This document shows, in pieces, positions 53,691-64,000 of a DNA stretch of 64,000 nucleotides. Every line of letters starts with the position of its first letter. The stretch's first letter is position 1. Origin of the DNA: Diaporthe sp. PMI_573 (lineage: Eukaryota; Ascomycota; Sordariomycetes; Diaporthales; Diaporthaceae); assembly GCA_021399435.1 (NCBI GenBank), contig JAJTUP010000095.1, positions 62,001 through 126,000 on the forward strand, in the 5' to 3' direction. Made by a program: the position numbers and the translations under genes. The notes under the pieces were generated by a model. It saw only the letters and a list, made by a program, of their open reading frames with translations, made no database searches and was not told where the DNA came from.

Positions 53691-55279
53691 TGTCGGGTCT
53701 GCCGATCATGGCCTGGTAGAAGTCGTGCGAGAGGGTCGAACTATTATAGACAACGGTTAGAGGCCATAATTGTAAGCCTGTCCATAAGCAATATAGACAT
53801 ATTTACTCACTTGAACAAAGTCCCATTATCACTGCTCACAGTGCAGTGGACATTATTGGCCAGCATGCCGTACATAGCATGCCCGCTCACTCGCGGCGTC
53901 AGTCCCAGGACTTCGTTCGAGATAGGACAGAGCTCGACACACACGCCAGCCTTCTTCATACGCTCCATGAGGTATGGGCGGCGCGCGAGGGAGAATCCGT
54001 GGCCTATGCGGCGCGTCCCAAGCAGGAGAGCATCCACGAGGTTGTCATCCGTCTCGGAGCCAGACTCGAGCGTCTCGCCGCAGTGGAACAGGAACGGGAT
54101 CTCCCCAACGCCCGCCTGCGCGCAGTCTTTCCGGAACTGCAACAATTCGGGGACAAAGGCACTGAGCGGCTTGCCCATGCCCTCCTCGCCGACCAGGTCG
54201 AACCCAGCAATCCAGCTCGGCCATCTTTTCTTAAAGCGGAGGCATTCGGCCAGCCCGCTCGCAACCTTTTCCGTGGGGTACGACCGTGGGCAGCAGTATA
54301 TAACCTTGAGGCCTACAAAACAAGTATCACTGTCTTTGTTTTCCCGCCGGAAAAGCTCGACCTCCTGAATGATCATTTCCATAATGCCGATATTGTCGAT
54401 TTTGCCCTTCCCATCGTCGGTCCATACCTGGTTTGTGTCCATAAAATTGGGCCGTATCTCGGCGTACTGAATATTGTCACTTACAAAATCTTCAAGACAC
54501 TTGCGTGTGTATTTACGATATGCCGTCTCATAGTTGAAAAGGCCTTTCATCATTTGCGTCCGGGCGTTAAACTCCTGCCATGCTCCTTTAACCGTCTGGG
54601 CCGGGTCGTGAGCCTCTTCCTCTCGGAAAACTAGCTTTTCCTTTAGCCACCCCAGGGCATCTGCCCCGTGGAAACGCTGAGGGAATTCTTGTATAAATTC
54701 ACGAAATATCATCGGCCTGCGGCCAACGTAAGCAGCTTGGAACAGGTTTCCCTTACTGGCAGTCAGATCCATGATGGAAAATTGTATCCTGCATCGACGG
54801 TACCGCAAGAGATGATCATCATCTGTTGTGTGCAACGGTAAATCGCTCGTGATATACATATACTCCATCTGACTCGCAATCTGGAGCAGCACATGGGGCT
54901 GCAGACATGCGTTGAAGTGGATGTGCAGGTGTGCGCCCTTTGGTGCTTGCCTGGCGAGCTTGAAGACCATCGTCCTATCAATTAGGGCTTTGTTCGCCAG
55001 GAAATGGTCGCCAGCGACTCGCGGATGGGACTGCCCGGTGACGCCCTGCCGAGCAGGCTCCTTCGAGTAGACATTCTTTTCGTCATGGGCCTTAAAGCCT
55101 TGGAGAATGCGATTTACGTGTTGTTCCTTGTGCGACGCGCGGCTGGCACAATTCCACTCGAAGTCAAGAGCAGCCTCACGCCTTTTCAGGTCCTCGCGCC
55201 TCATCTTGTAATCATAACCTCTACCCGCATTGTCAGGGCCCTGCAGTCTTCGATTGATGATGTGATCAAGGGTGGTCAC
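53629..55279 (-). CDS. ADGF/CECR1-type adenosine (AMP) deaminase-like protein, 3' end replaced by hAT
   Basis: Exon 55279-53811, GT-AG intron 53810-53741, then exon 53740 down. Expected to deaminate adenosine or a related nucleoside with a metal ion. Visible motifs: HLHIHF (HxH metal ligands, residues 117-121), GFDLVGEE, PFLFHCGETLESG (metal His and Glu), TRRIGHGFSL, VELCPISNEV, CTVSSDNGTLF. The second exon gives STLSHDFYQAMIGRPDI, the normal next block, but at about 53690 it runs into antisense hAT sequence and stops at 53629 (about 526 residues). Family members continue with a helical end, so about 40-60 residues are lost. No signal peptide is seen. The active site is complete; stability is uncertain. 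Confidence 0.85.
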
Positions 55280-56395
55280 TGTGTTCCAGTCAAGTAACTT
55301 GTCCCTCTTCCTCGAGATTTTGTTGCTGAGATTTAAGTCAGTTGGGGACTTTGAGATGCGCCGTGGGGAAATGACCAGATATACAGATTGAGGACCTTGG
55401 AAACCAAGGGTTTTAGTCTTGACCTTCTCTGACGTTTGGAGCCCATTCTGCTTAACGTGATGAATTGTGGAGTGCAGTGTTGAGAACGAGATAGGGAAAC
55501 GCTGTCATTTTATGCCTTGACCAAGGATAAAGACTGTTAGGAATCCAGTCCTTTCTAATCGTCTTTTAAGTGCACCTTTTTCTTGTTGTCACAGTAAATA
55601 CACTGTACTTGCATTATAACAGTTTGGTACTTTGCTAGAACACGTCATTAAGTGAATTGATTATGAATATATATGTTATATGTACTAACTTTCAATAACC
55701 TGACTGCATACTGTAAAGTTATTGTAGAAATTGAACTATAAACAGAAGTAGGTTCTTTTATTGGGAGGGGACTTCTGCCTTGGTTATGTGTGTGGTATAC
55801 TTTGTTATACGTGTAGAAGGGTATTGAAAAGTACCGTGTTGAGAGATTCGCACGCCTCAGAATGGATTCGCGCCCAAATCTGACTAATCATGTTGGCCTA
55901 TGTGACTAAATAAGTTCACACGAGAGCCTAGACATACAGTACAGTACATACAGGAATCCGTACTATTTAAATTTGTAGCGGAGGGGCACAATGTCTGTAA
56001 ATATAAACAGACTCAAGACTATTACCCTGCTCCTCCGAGCCCGTGTACGATATACCGACCGTTCATGGGGAGCCTGGAGCACCTAAGAGCAACATATGGG
56101 CGATGCTGACTCAGGCAGCTACTGTAATGCCAGCCATGTTTCCGCCCTTTGATTGGCGCCCGTCTAACGACTTCAGGAGTCCTCCCAGCCTTCGATCTTA
56201 TCCACAACAACGCCTCACAAACCATCTCTACCACCACCACGAACAAGAATTTACGTCTGAAATCCCTACTACCAACCCACAATTACGATGTGCGCCCGCC
56301 AGATGTCCGTCTGCACAGGCGGTCACTCCCGCCACCGAAGTTGCAATCCAGACCCTAACTCATATCCAACATATCCATGACGTGACTTAGCTTAG
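55280..56395. other. Gene-free stretch upstream of the ADGF-like gene
   Basis: Mostly AT-rich; it should hold the ADGF-like promoter. 55850-55915 carries the third, shorter member of the 41127/43539 repeat family, with GACTAATCATG. Frames at 56022-56390 show no domain. Confidence 0.45.
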
Positions 56396-58075
56396 TCACC
56401 TTGTTGCGGGGCACTCCTCACGAAGGTGATATCCGTTGGCATCAAGCGTACCTTCGCGGAGCTGCAAAAGGGCGTTGGCAGCCGCTGCATATCCGGATGA
56501 TAAGCCACTGTCAGTTGTACCTGGATTCCTAGGTGGCGTTCCCCCGGTGACGCGAAGACTCTCGGTGTCCGAGCACTGAAGTTCTGATGCAGGAGCAATG
56601 ACCACATGGTCAGCGCCCTGCTTTCTTGGGGCCGAGCGTTCATGAAGACCACCGGGGCCCTGAGTATTCGCGACCTCTGCATCCATACGCGGTTCTGACG
56701 CTAAAGGAATGGTGATGCAATCAGCTAGCTTCTCGCTAGATCCAACACAGTTCGTCAAATTACTGCATCTGTCGTCGGCTTTCGTTTTTCGCGGGTTTCT
56801 TTGCCTTTTCCTTGGGCGACCTCGCTGATTGTTTGCAACCTTGGTGTTCGACTGTCCCAGGATCTTGTATTTTTCTCTCAGTGCGTCCTCGAACATTTTG
56901 TTGTTTGCTTGCGCAAGCTCAGCCGTACAATCCGTCACAAGAAACCCACACTCCCGAATGGCAAGGTCGTTCGTCCTTTGCAAGTTGCCATGGCAGGGGC
57001 TATTGATGTGTGTGGCGGCGCCGCGTACGGGGTTCTTAAAGCCAAAGTGCGTTTCGTGTTTATCGCACTTAACGATGTACCAATCACCCGATCCTTCCTT
57101 TAATTCGAAGATCTTGTGCTTATATTCGGCCTGACCGTCTTGAAAGACCATGTCGAAGGTGATCTCGCGGTTTGCCGTATTTTCGACCGAGTTGTCCGTA
57201 TGGGTCTGCTCTGCTGCTAAGTGATTTACACGTTGGCGTTTTGTCGTGATCGTCGTGCATTCATCTGGTAAGTCAGTCCTCGTTCTCTTTGCCTGGCTGG
57301 GTAGAGTGGCTGGAGTTAATGCAGTGCCAGGCTTTTGCTGTGATGCACGATTGTCAGATATTAGCTGTTCACGCGGATGTGTTTCGGAGCATAACGAGTC
57401 GCTTGTAGGTGTAGCCGCAGGTGGCTGTAGAATGGGAGACCGGGGGACTGTGCCGACTCGGGCTACTCCATTAGACAGTGTCGTATCCGAGCGATGTGGA
57501 TGTGGCGAATGCGCTTGATGCAGCGTGCCCGTTCCCGGAAACCCGTCAATAGTAGTGGCCTGTTTATTGTCGTCGTCAGCATTTACTGTATGGAGACTCC
57601 CAGCTATTCAAACGTTTACCGCCATCGTAGGGGAAGTCAATGCTCTTACCAGAGAGCCCAATGTCATGTTTTGCTCTGCTGTCGAATTGCAAATCACATC
57701 TGTGACCATCTTAAGGACATTCGCCATTCGTTTCCTTTCTTCAGAATTGCGACGGAGCTTGTCTCTCTCCAAGTGCAGGTGTACTTGATTGGCGACGGTG
57801 GAATTCAACATCTTCACAACAGCCTCTTGCATCTTTTGGAAGGTCTGATTCAAGCTCGAAATAAAATAGTCTTTCTCGTGGCGGAGACGCGCATTGATTT
57901 CTGACTCCCGAGCTTCGTGCTCGTTATCTAGGCCCGTTCGTTCTGGTGTGTGGTCTCTTTCCAACAGCCCAAAGAGCGAAGTCTGCGGGTCCAGGAGTTC
58001 ATTTGGCAGGTTCGCGGCAGATATCCCAGCCGACGGAGATTCCAAGTTCCGGTCCATGGGAGTCTTGGGGAACAA
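56396..58075 (-). CDS. Uncharacterised fungal protein with coiled coil and Cys/His domain, copy 1
   Basis: Exon 58075-57620, GT-AG intron 57619-57560, exon 57559-56396, giving 539 residues. Residues 30-140 are charged and heptad-like (coiled coil). About 150-285 is Pro/Ser/Thr-rich, with a basic KRQRVNHLA segment. At 298-385 lies a compact domain: KHKIFELKEGSGDWYIVKCD, KHETHFGFKNPVRGAATHIN, then HGNLQRTNDLAI and DCTAELAQANNKMFE. The spacing C-x2-H-x2-H...H...H suggests a bound metal. A basic RGRPRKRQRNPRKTK stretch after it looks like a nuclear signal or AT-hook. The C-terminus is disordered. Domain relatives occur in fungi, but no function is known. Paralogous to 62215-64000 in the opposite orientation, with the intron at the same place. 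Confidence 0.8.
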
Positions 58076-58439
58076 GGGTATGCAGAAGGTAGAAAACTTG
58101 TCGTATAAGACGGTGAAAACTCAATTCGGTAACGCAGCAAAGGTAGAGGTTTCGGATCAGTTGTTGACGTATCGAGGAAGAGTAGGCGGGCATACGCGAC
58201 AGCACCGACGCGCGGGGGGGAATTTCGTTTCCCTGGTGCCCGACTGAGGTCACACATAGGTACAGAACCCCGCACTGGCAAAGGGCTTACGTCAAGCGAA
58301 ATTTCCTAACTCGCACAGGAGTCATTACCTCGAGCATAAGGCCTGGACCACAGTAGCAACCCAATTGATAGGTCGATCGAGGATCCATAGCCAAGTCAGC
58401 CTAAGTGCAACTGACGTGGGATTACTGGCTCAACGATGA

Positions 58440-58690
58440 GCTGATAAACGCATTCACAGAACATTTCGTCTCTACTAGCCCGCACATGAGCTGGTACGGG
58501 GCCTTGGCCAGCTCCGCATACTTGCGCCCGCGCGCGATCAGCTCCTGGCGAACTTGTTTCTCTTCGGCGTGGCGCTCCAGGGAGTATATGTTGAGATCCT
58601 TGATGTCCTTCTCCCCCCAGAAATACGGGATGATTGTTTTCCTTACCGCGTAGCCTGGCTGGCCGTCTTCTCCACGGCTCTGATAACGAC
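58440..58690 (-). pseudogene. Fragment of a fungal AAA-ATPase-type N-terminal domain (tentative)
   Basis: One minus-strand frame reads KTIIPYFWGEKDIKDLNIYS, LERHAEEKQVRQELIARGRK and YAELAKAPYQ. The order F-G-x-x-x-I-x-x-L-x-x-Y-x-L ... L-I-x-R-G-x-x-F/Y resembles the domain preceding the ATPase in large fungal AAA proteins (DUF7025-type). The Walker motifs are not present nearby and the frame is closed on both sides, so only a fragment remains. Confidence 0.35.
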
Positions 58691-60638
58691 ATCAGACTTC
58701 CTTGCTGCTTGGCCTTTGTACTTAGCGGCAAATATCTTCACGCGAAAACATATTTGTACATCTTAATGACCACTCAATCAACCGACGGGCGGGCACTGGT
58801 TCTTCGTGATTCTATTGATCGTTGATCATTCCCTCTATCCTTGATCATCTCCACGTCAAATAAATTACCGTCTAACTTTTGCGCCATCTTCGATTGATAT
58901 AAAGGATTCCCAATGCTTAGGTCTCAGCATATCTCGCTCAGGGGATCATTCTTCACTAACTAGGGGTCTTTGCTGATATTTTTTTGGATTATTCTTCCTA
59001 TACCCTGTAGCGCCTAACAATGGCAGCGCCGCCTTCGGGTCTTTTCTCGCGTCACGGAAGCCTTAAACGTCGTATCGACCACTGCCTTGTCGACGTCCAC
59101 GACAGTGTTCCCCATATATCTGGACTCTTGCGACTTGTTTCTCTGCATATTTCCTGTAACAATGATCGTATTTCTTTTTTCAGGCTCTGAGTCCCAGTTA
59201 AACTCTGGGACAATCCCGATACCACTGATATCTTTCTCGATATATCTACCAATAAACTCGTATCCCTCTTCCTCTGCCAGCAACCGGAGTTACCCGAACG
59301 GCTCGCCTCAAGCGTACAATTGTCACAGACACGCCTGCAACTCGTCCTCTCTCAGTCGGCGGGAGTGCTCATTGCCCCGCTAGCTATCAAGACTTTGACT
59401 CCGGCAACCCCATTCGATGAACAAGTACTCAGAACTATGCGACTGCTCTCATCTCCCACAATCGATATTTATCTGCCACCCGGCGATAGTTTAGCGGAAT
59501 ATCTTCCCCAAATGTTATCCTCTTCCAACAGCTGCTATTCTGAACACCTTCTACCGTGGCAAGGGCGGTAGGGTCATTCCGCCTAGTGGTACTCCTTAGA
59601 GACGTGTATAGCTCGTGATCGCGCTCGTCGTCAGCTGACTCCTCCTTTGACCTCTTACAAAAGGCCTTGAAGACCGTAGTCGTCTCATAGACTTACTGAT
59701 GTTAGACAGTCACTCCCTTAGCTCATGCAACAACTTCTCTGAAAACAGACATTGACTGCACGGTGTCAGTTTGTCATCATGGTTGTGGATTCTGTCGATT
59801 CCCTAATCTCTTGCGAGTTTTCTCGCCTGGTGAAGCGCCACTTTAAGTTCCTCGGGCGTAGACTCGTCGGCGCGAGCCCTCCCAAGGCGATCATGCAAAG
59901 AAAAAAAGACTTTACTTGTTTTAACGACACGTTTTGATGTTGGGGCCTTCCCTTGAAATAGGGGGAGGATACCTACCCGCCTCTTGAAACCAGCTTAAAA
60001 GCGGAAGCTACTTATGCTCTTGACTGTGACTAAGCTAAGAGTTTCATAAGGTGTAAGCTTTATGCAGATAAGGCTCGACCCACCATGACCTTTCTTCCTC
60101 GACAAGATAAGTCGGCTGTTGTGGAGGTTCATAGTCCTCAGGGAAACTATCTGGAAAGTAAACTTTGACTGCTTCTGCGGTTAGAGTATCCTGCGTGCGC
60201 CGATGCTTTGGGTGAGGACCGCACGTTCGCCCCCTGTTGGCTACAAGATTCCCAAAGGGCTTCCAAAAGTCCAAGGTTTCTTGAATCATCCATCTCCCTT
60301 CACCGCCTGGGCTGGTTCCGCGGTTTTAACCATATCTTGGCCTGGCCAGTTGGCTCCTGGCAAGTTCCCTGTGGGTGGTATGGGCTGCATGCTTTCTATG
60401 TAAAGCCGGCAATTATGATCTAGCTTCCAGTCATGGCGGTGCAGTTCACTGGTACCTCGCTTTATGCCCCCTATCTTGGCGCAATTTGAGATTGTCATAC
60501 TTCTCTCTCCAAAAGTTCCGGTCGTTTCTTAAATCCTCGCATTCCGCCCTGCAGGCATCTTGACTAAAAAAAGAAAGCCCCGTTCCTCACGCAATAGAGT
60601 CGTTACAGGATACATATGTAGTTATTCATTCTCCAAAC
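58691..60638. other. Stretch of unassigned gene remnants
   Basis: Minus-strand frames at 59283-59014 (EEEGYEFIGRYIEKDISGIG) and 60289-60044 (PDSFPEDYEPPQQPTYLVEE) and a plus-strand frame at 59320-59571 look protein-like for 60-90 residues each, but none has a recognisable domain or continues through a plausible splice. They are taken as debris of dead genes. Confidence 0.3.
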
Positions 60639-60995
60639 ATGTCTAGGTATCCTTTCTCTATTGGCCGCTCCTTAACTGGACTGGGCTGTCAATCGTTCCT
60701 TATGGTCGTGACAAACTTCTTCATGCCGATCCTGTTTTCATTTCTCCACTGGACAAATAGTTCAGACCTAGGTCTGCATCAACCGAATTTCGCCCTTTGA
60801 TAAGCTTATGGGTTCCTGGGCGCTCTTCGCGCATTCTCGTCGGGTCTTTCTGCGGGCCCAATTTACTTCGATGACCAGTGCCGGACCCTCCTGCTTGGTG
60901 CAGCTGTCATATACAAAAGACCCATCAGGCCCACGCATGGTATTGGTACCCTCGGGGTTGCAGCTATAATCAACGCGTTCATCATTGCAGTATAG
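60639..60995 (+). pseudogene. Unassigned pseudogene with a double stop
   Basis: A single frame from ATG at 60639 reads a hydrophobic start (QSFLMVVTNFFMPILFSFLH), then at about 60798 the adjacent codons TGA TAA, then FLGALRAFSSGLSAGPIYFD, LLLGAAVIYKRPIRPTHGIG and AAIINAFIIAV before a stop. Continuity on both sides of the double stop argues that it was one protein. Family not recognised; the alternation of hydrophobic and polar stretches would fit a membrane or membrane-associated protein. Confidence 0.4.
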
Positions 60996-61459
60996 GCTGT
61001 CTTAGTGTTGTATACACAATATGCAGCATGCAATGGCCTTACGAGCCTCCAGGTCTTTAGTCGTTAACAACCACCTCGCTGTTATTGAGAGACATTGTAG
61101 AAGCGCTAACAAGAAGTGACCTCAGCGAGGTCTGAATTGTAGTGGCAAAGATGTCTTGGAACCAGGCAAGAGGGGAGGCAGATTGGCAGGAACAAAACAG
61201 GTAACGTGGGTGGAACTCTTGTCAACAGAACTCAGGGCTAGCCCGGGTGACTGTTCAACGTGCTGTCATTGGCGAAGGCAGCATTCGCCTGACCTGTGAA
61301 GAACAAGGATGTGTACCACAGCCCACCGCTGAATAATATCAAATTGAACCATATTAGAAACAGAAAGCCCTTATCAATCCACATTGGTGACGGTAGAGTA
61401 GTGGTGAACTCGCCTCCCTCCCACTTGGGAAATCCAGTCTCCAGTTGCAAAGGGCCAGG

Positions 61460-62080
61460 AGGAGACATATGCCGTCCTTAACAACGCTACTAATAACGAT
61501 ATTGTAATGGGGAAGTTGGGAAATCTCTTGGGATTTCACGGCACAAATTGACAAGGCCATTACTTTGGCCATATCCTTAACCTCTCTGCAAAGGCCCTAC
61601 AATTTGCACCATACAAAAATGGGAGGGAGGCCGACAAGTTCGACAAAGCCGCAGTAACTAACCATAAGTAGATGGCATGGCGCAAAAGAGGTCTAGTTGG
61701 TCAATAAGACGTCTAATCAGGCGGATTTCTGGACTAATATCAAACAAGCAAATTACATAACCTGGTTTACGACATTCACTCAAGCCACCGACTTTCCTCG
61801 CTTCTTTTATACAACGCCAATCTCTCCCCGCTAGCCAGAAGCCGTTAAAGGTCGTACGTGATAACGACACACGATGGCTATCGCAGCTATATATAATCCA
61901 GCGTGCCTTGACCCTTCGCCCCTCGCTTAACATCCTCCTCCTTGAGTACAAACACAAATGGCAGCAGCAAAACGTCACAAAGAATGGGATACTCAAAAAG
62001 GGCAAGGTCCCGCCATGAATCTTGGACAATAGCAAACTTACAGATCGTAACTAGGTTATACTCCAGAAGTTCAATGATTT
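61460..62080 (+). pseudogene. Restless-like hAT transposase relic
   Basis: Fragments in several frames: NNATNNDIVMGKLGNLLGFH, GHILNLSAKALQFAPYKNGR, KLHNLVYDIHSSHRLSSLL, then VVRDNDTRWLSQLYIIQRAL and EYKHKWQQQNVTKNGILKKG K. These are the middle motifs of the 32733 transposase in the right order. Many stops and shifts; no ends. It lies directly upstream of the second paralogue at 62215. Confidence 0.75.
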
Positions 62081-62214
62081 ACCCGCACGTGACCTCAATT
62101 CACTTCGCGTCTTCCACGGACGAAAGGAGTCATTCGCCACACTCGCCCGACACTTATGCTTCACAGACTCCCAACACAAGCTTTCTATCACTGGTACATC
62201 CATGTTCCGCTTTA

Positions 62215-64000
62215 ATGGATCGCAATTTGGAATCTCCGCCAGCCAGGCCATCTGCCGCGGACCCAACGAATGACGTACTAGACCCGCAGAAGTCGCAGTT
62301 CGAGCAGTTGAAGGAACAGCACACAGCGGATCGCATGCGCCTGGACAACGAGTACGAAGCTAGGAAGGCGGAACTCGATGCACAACTGTGCCACGTGGAG
62401 GACCAATTTGGTTCGGACTTGGATCAGACCGCCCGAATGGTGCGCGAGGCTTTTGTGACGGTCCAACAGTCCTTCAGTTTAGCAGTCGCGAAACAAGTAG
62501 ACCTTCACCTGAAAAAGAACGAACTACATCGCGAATATGAAGGGACGAAAACAAAGGCCGAAGCGAATCTGCTTAACAAGGTCCGAGAATTGATTACCGG
62601 TTCGGCCGCCGAGCAAAATACAACCCTTGGCTCCGTGCTTGAGGAGACGGCATCGACCTCTTCTACCATCGCGGTAAGCTTACGAGTGGATAGTTCATAC
62701 CATCAATGCTGACCAACGACAATAAACAGGTCACCACTATGGACCAATCCGTGTTGCCAGCCAGATTGCATCGGACGCCTCGACCACACTACTTCAATGC
62801 GACCCGGTCTATCGAGGCCAGACCTCCCGGCGCAGACGTTCATGCGCCCACGCCTCAAACACTTCTGCTTACACCTTCCCGGCCAGCATCGACGCCACAA
62901 GCTTCCCCTCTCCAAACGTCAATGTCCGGAGAACTCCCGCCCCAGGATCCGACCCCCTTAGCAGACATGCATAAGAAGGATTATATCACGTCAGCGCCGT
63001 CCAAACCTGCGTTGCAAGGAAAGCCGTCAAACCCAAATCCTGAACCATCATGCTCTGCTCGACCTCCGCGTCCACCGTCGATACCTGATGAACCCATGGG
63101 CAATGCACGACAACGAACGCCTGCTTCGGCAACTCAATCCCGCCAGAACGTAAAAAGGAGGGCTGTTGAGTTACCAGCTGAAAGCACCATGGTTGTGCCG
63201 AAACGCCGACGCATGGAAGGATCAGCTGCAGTAGCACAGCAGACCTCGGCGGCGGAAAGTTCAGCGGAACAGCAACATAGCACATCTTCACGACCAGATC
63301 TAGCCCAGGAAAAAGCAACACATCGCGTCGTGACCTTCGAGGAGGTTTATCAACAAGGAGAGGCCAAATTCAAGCACAAGATCTTCGAGTATAAGGAAGG
63401 TTCCGGTAATTGGTACATCGTCAAGTGTGATAAGCATAAAATGCATTTTGGGCTTGGGAATCCCTTGCATGGCGCTGCCAAACACTTGCACAGCCCTCAG
63501 CACGGTAGATTGGAGAAGACGCATCATCTTGCCATTCAGAATTGTGGCTTTCTCGTGAAGGATTGTACGGCGGAACTTGCAAACCTGAACAACACTGTGT
63601 TCGAGGAAGCGTTGAAAAATGGGTACAAGATCTTGAAGCCAACAAATAAGACAAGCAATCAATCAGTCGCGGCAGAGCTGTCCAATTTGTCGAATGATGG
63701 AAACAGTCAACAGCAAAACTTCAGGAAAGCACAAGCGAAGCCCCGCGACATGGAGCGTCAAGTTGCTGCCGCTCAGCCCGAGCCGCACAGCGACCTTAGC
63801 GACAAGAGAGGCCACTATCTCATCGCTAATCTTGGCTCTAACCAGGATGAACCCGACTGCATCGTCATTCCTTCAGGATCAGCATCACATTCGAATAAAG
63901 AGGATACTTCCGGAAACGAAAGTGAGGATCAGGAGCTACGCGCTACTGGTAGACCCTCTGCTCATGATCACGACTCATCGGCATCGAGCACTGGGCAGAG
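62215..64000 (+). CDS. Uncharacterised fungal protein with coiled coil and Cys/His domain, copy 2 (3' end outside window)
   Basis: Exon 62215-62673, GT-AG intron 62674-62729 at the position used by copy 1, exon 62730 to the window edge, open throughout (over 570 residues seen). The start MDRNLESPPARPSA matches the internal Met of copy 1 (MDRNLESPSAG); the upstream ATG used there is out of frame here. A coiled coil spans about 25-140 (EQLKEQHTADRMRLDNEYEA). A long Pro-rich disordered region contains basic KRRAVEL and KRRRME. The Cys/His domain lies at about 367-455: KHKIFEYKEGSGNWYIVKCD, KHKMHFGLGNPLHGAAKHLH, HGRLEKTHHLAI, DCTAELANLNNTVFE. The disordered middle is about 70 residues longer than in copy 1. 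Function unknown; the basic clusters suggest a nuclear protein. Confidence 0.8.

Noticed and set aside
53691..53760. Last 20 codons of the plus-strand hAT frame (DVGSADHGLVEVVREGRT)
   Set aside because: They are the antisense of the ADGF exon STLSHDFYQAMIGRPDI, not transposase.
54004..54634. Frames opposite the ADGF-like gene, including one of 262 codons
   Set aside because: Antisense to a gene with full active-site motifs.

Overview
The window looks like a chromosome segment from a filamentous ascomycete (Pezizomycotina). Reasons: spliced genes with 50-90 nt GT-AG introns (a P450, an OSTA/DUF300 transporter, a BTB protein, an ADGF-type deaminase), a dead PL3 pectate lyase, fungal-type hAT and Fot1/Tigger-type transposons, and AT-rich decayed tracts with TAG/TGA stops of the kind left by repeat-induced point mutation. 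No rRNA, tRNA or CRISPR was found. The species cannot be named from the sequence alone.

Layout. 1-12 kb is a graveyard: a Ser/Thr phosphatase fragment, two opposed hAT relics, two LTRs of one family in opposite orientation, one complete Fot1/Tigger-like element with an intact transposase (7124-9418), a decayed pectate lyase, and an unassigned pseudogene. 12.7-17.6 kb is the cleanest host DNA: a five-exon cytochrome P450 (minus) and a six-exon OSTalpha/TMEM184-like membrane protein (plus), divergently transcribed. 18.3-29.9 kb is a nested transposon block: an intact hAT with an 8-bp target duplication (18314-21386), a hAT N-terminal fragment, a solo LTR with a 5-bp duplication, a Tigger-like element with perfect 36-bp inverted repeats (25518-27446) inside an older hAT end, and an internally deleted hAT (27697-29458). 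A BTB/POZ gene lies at 30-31.1 kb. 32.6-37.8 kb holds a second hAT with an 8-bp duplication and one visible frame lesion, then a truncated third hAT.

38-51 kb is an accessory island: a perfect 124-bp palindrome, two transthyretin-like ORFs, a 5'-truncated Ty3/gypsy pol running into a MADS-box-like ORF, a kinase-like ORF, a dead trypsin-like gene, a P-loop gene and a dead Tigger-like transposase. At 52-55.3 kb a truncated hAT has replaced the 3' end of an ADGF/adenosine deaminase-like gene. 56-64 kb holds two inverted paralogues of an uncharacterised fungal protein (coiled coil, disordered middle, Cys/His-rich domain) flanking a stretch of gene and transposon relics.

The transposase genes act only on their own element families. 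The host genes do not form one recognisable pathway. The most unusual points are the inverted paralogue pair, the palindrome, the ADGF-hAT junction, and the island of small domain fragments around the gypsy relic. Exon models were worked out by eye and checked for reading-frame closure.
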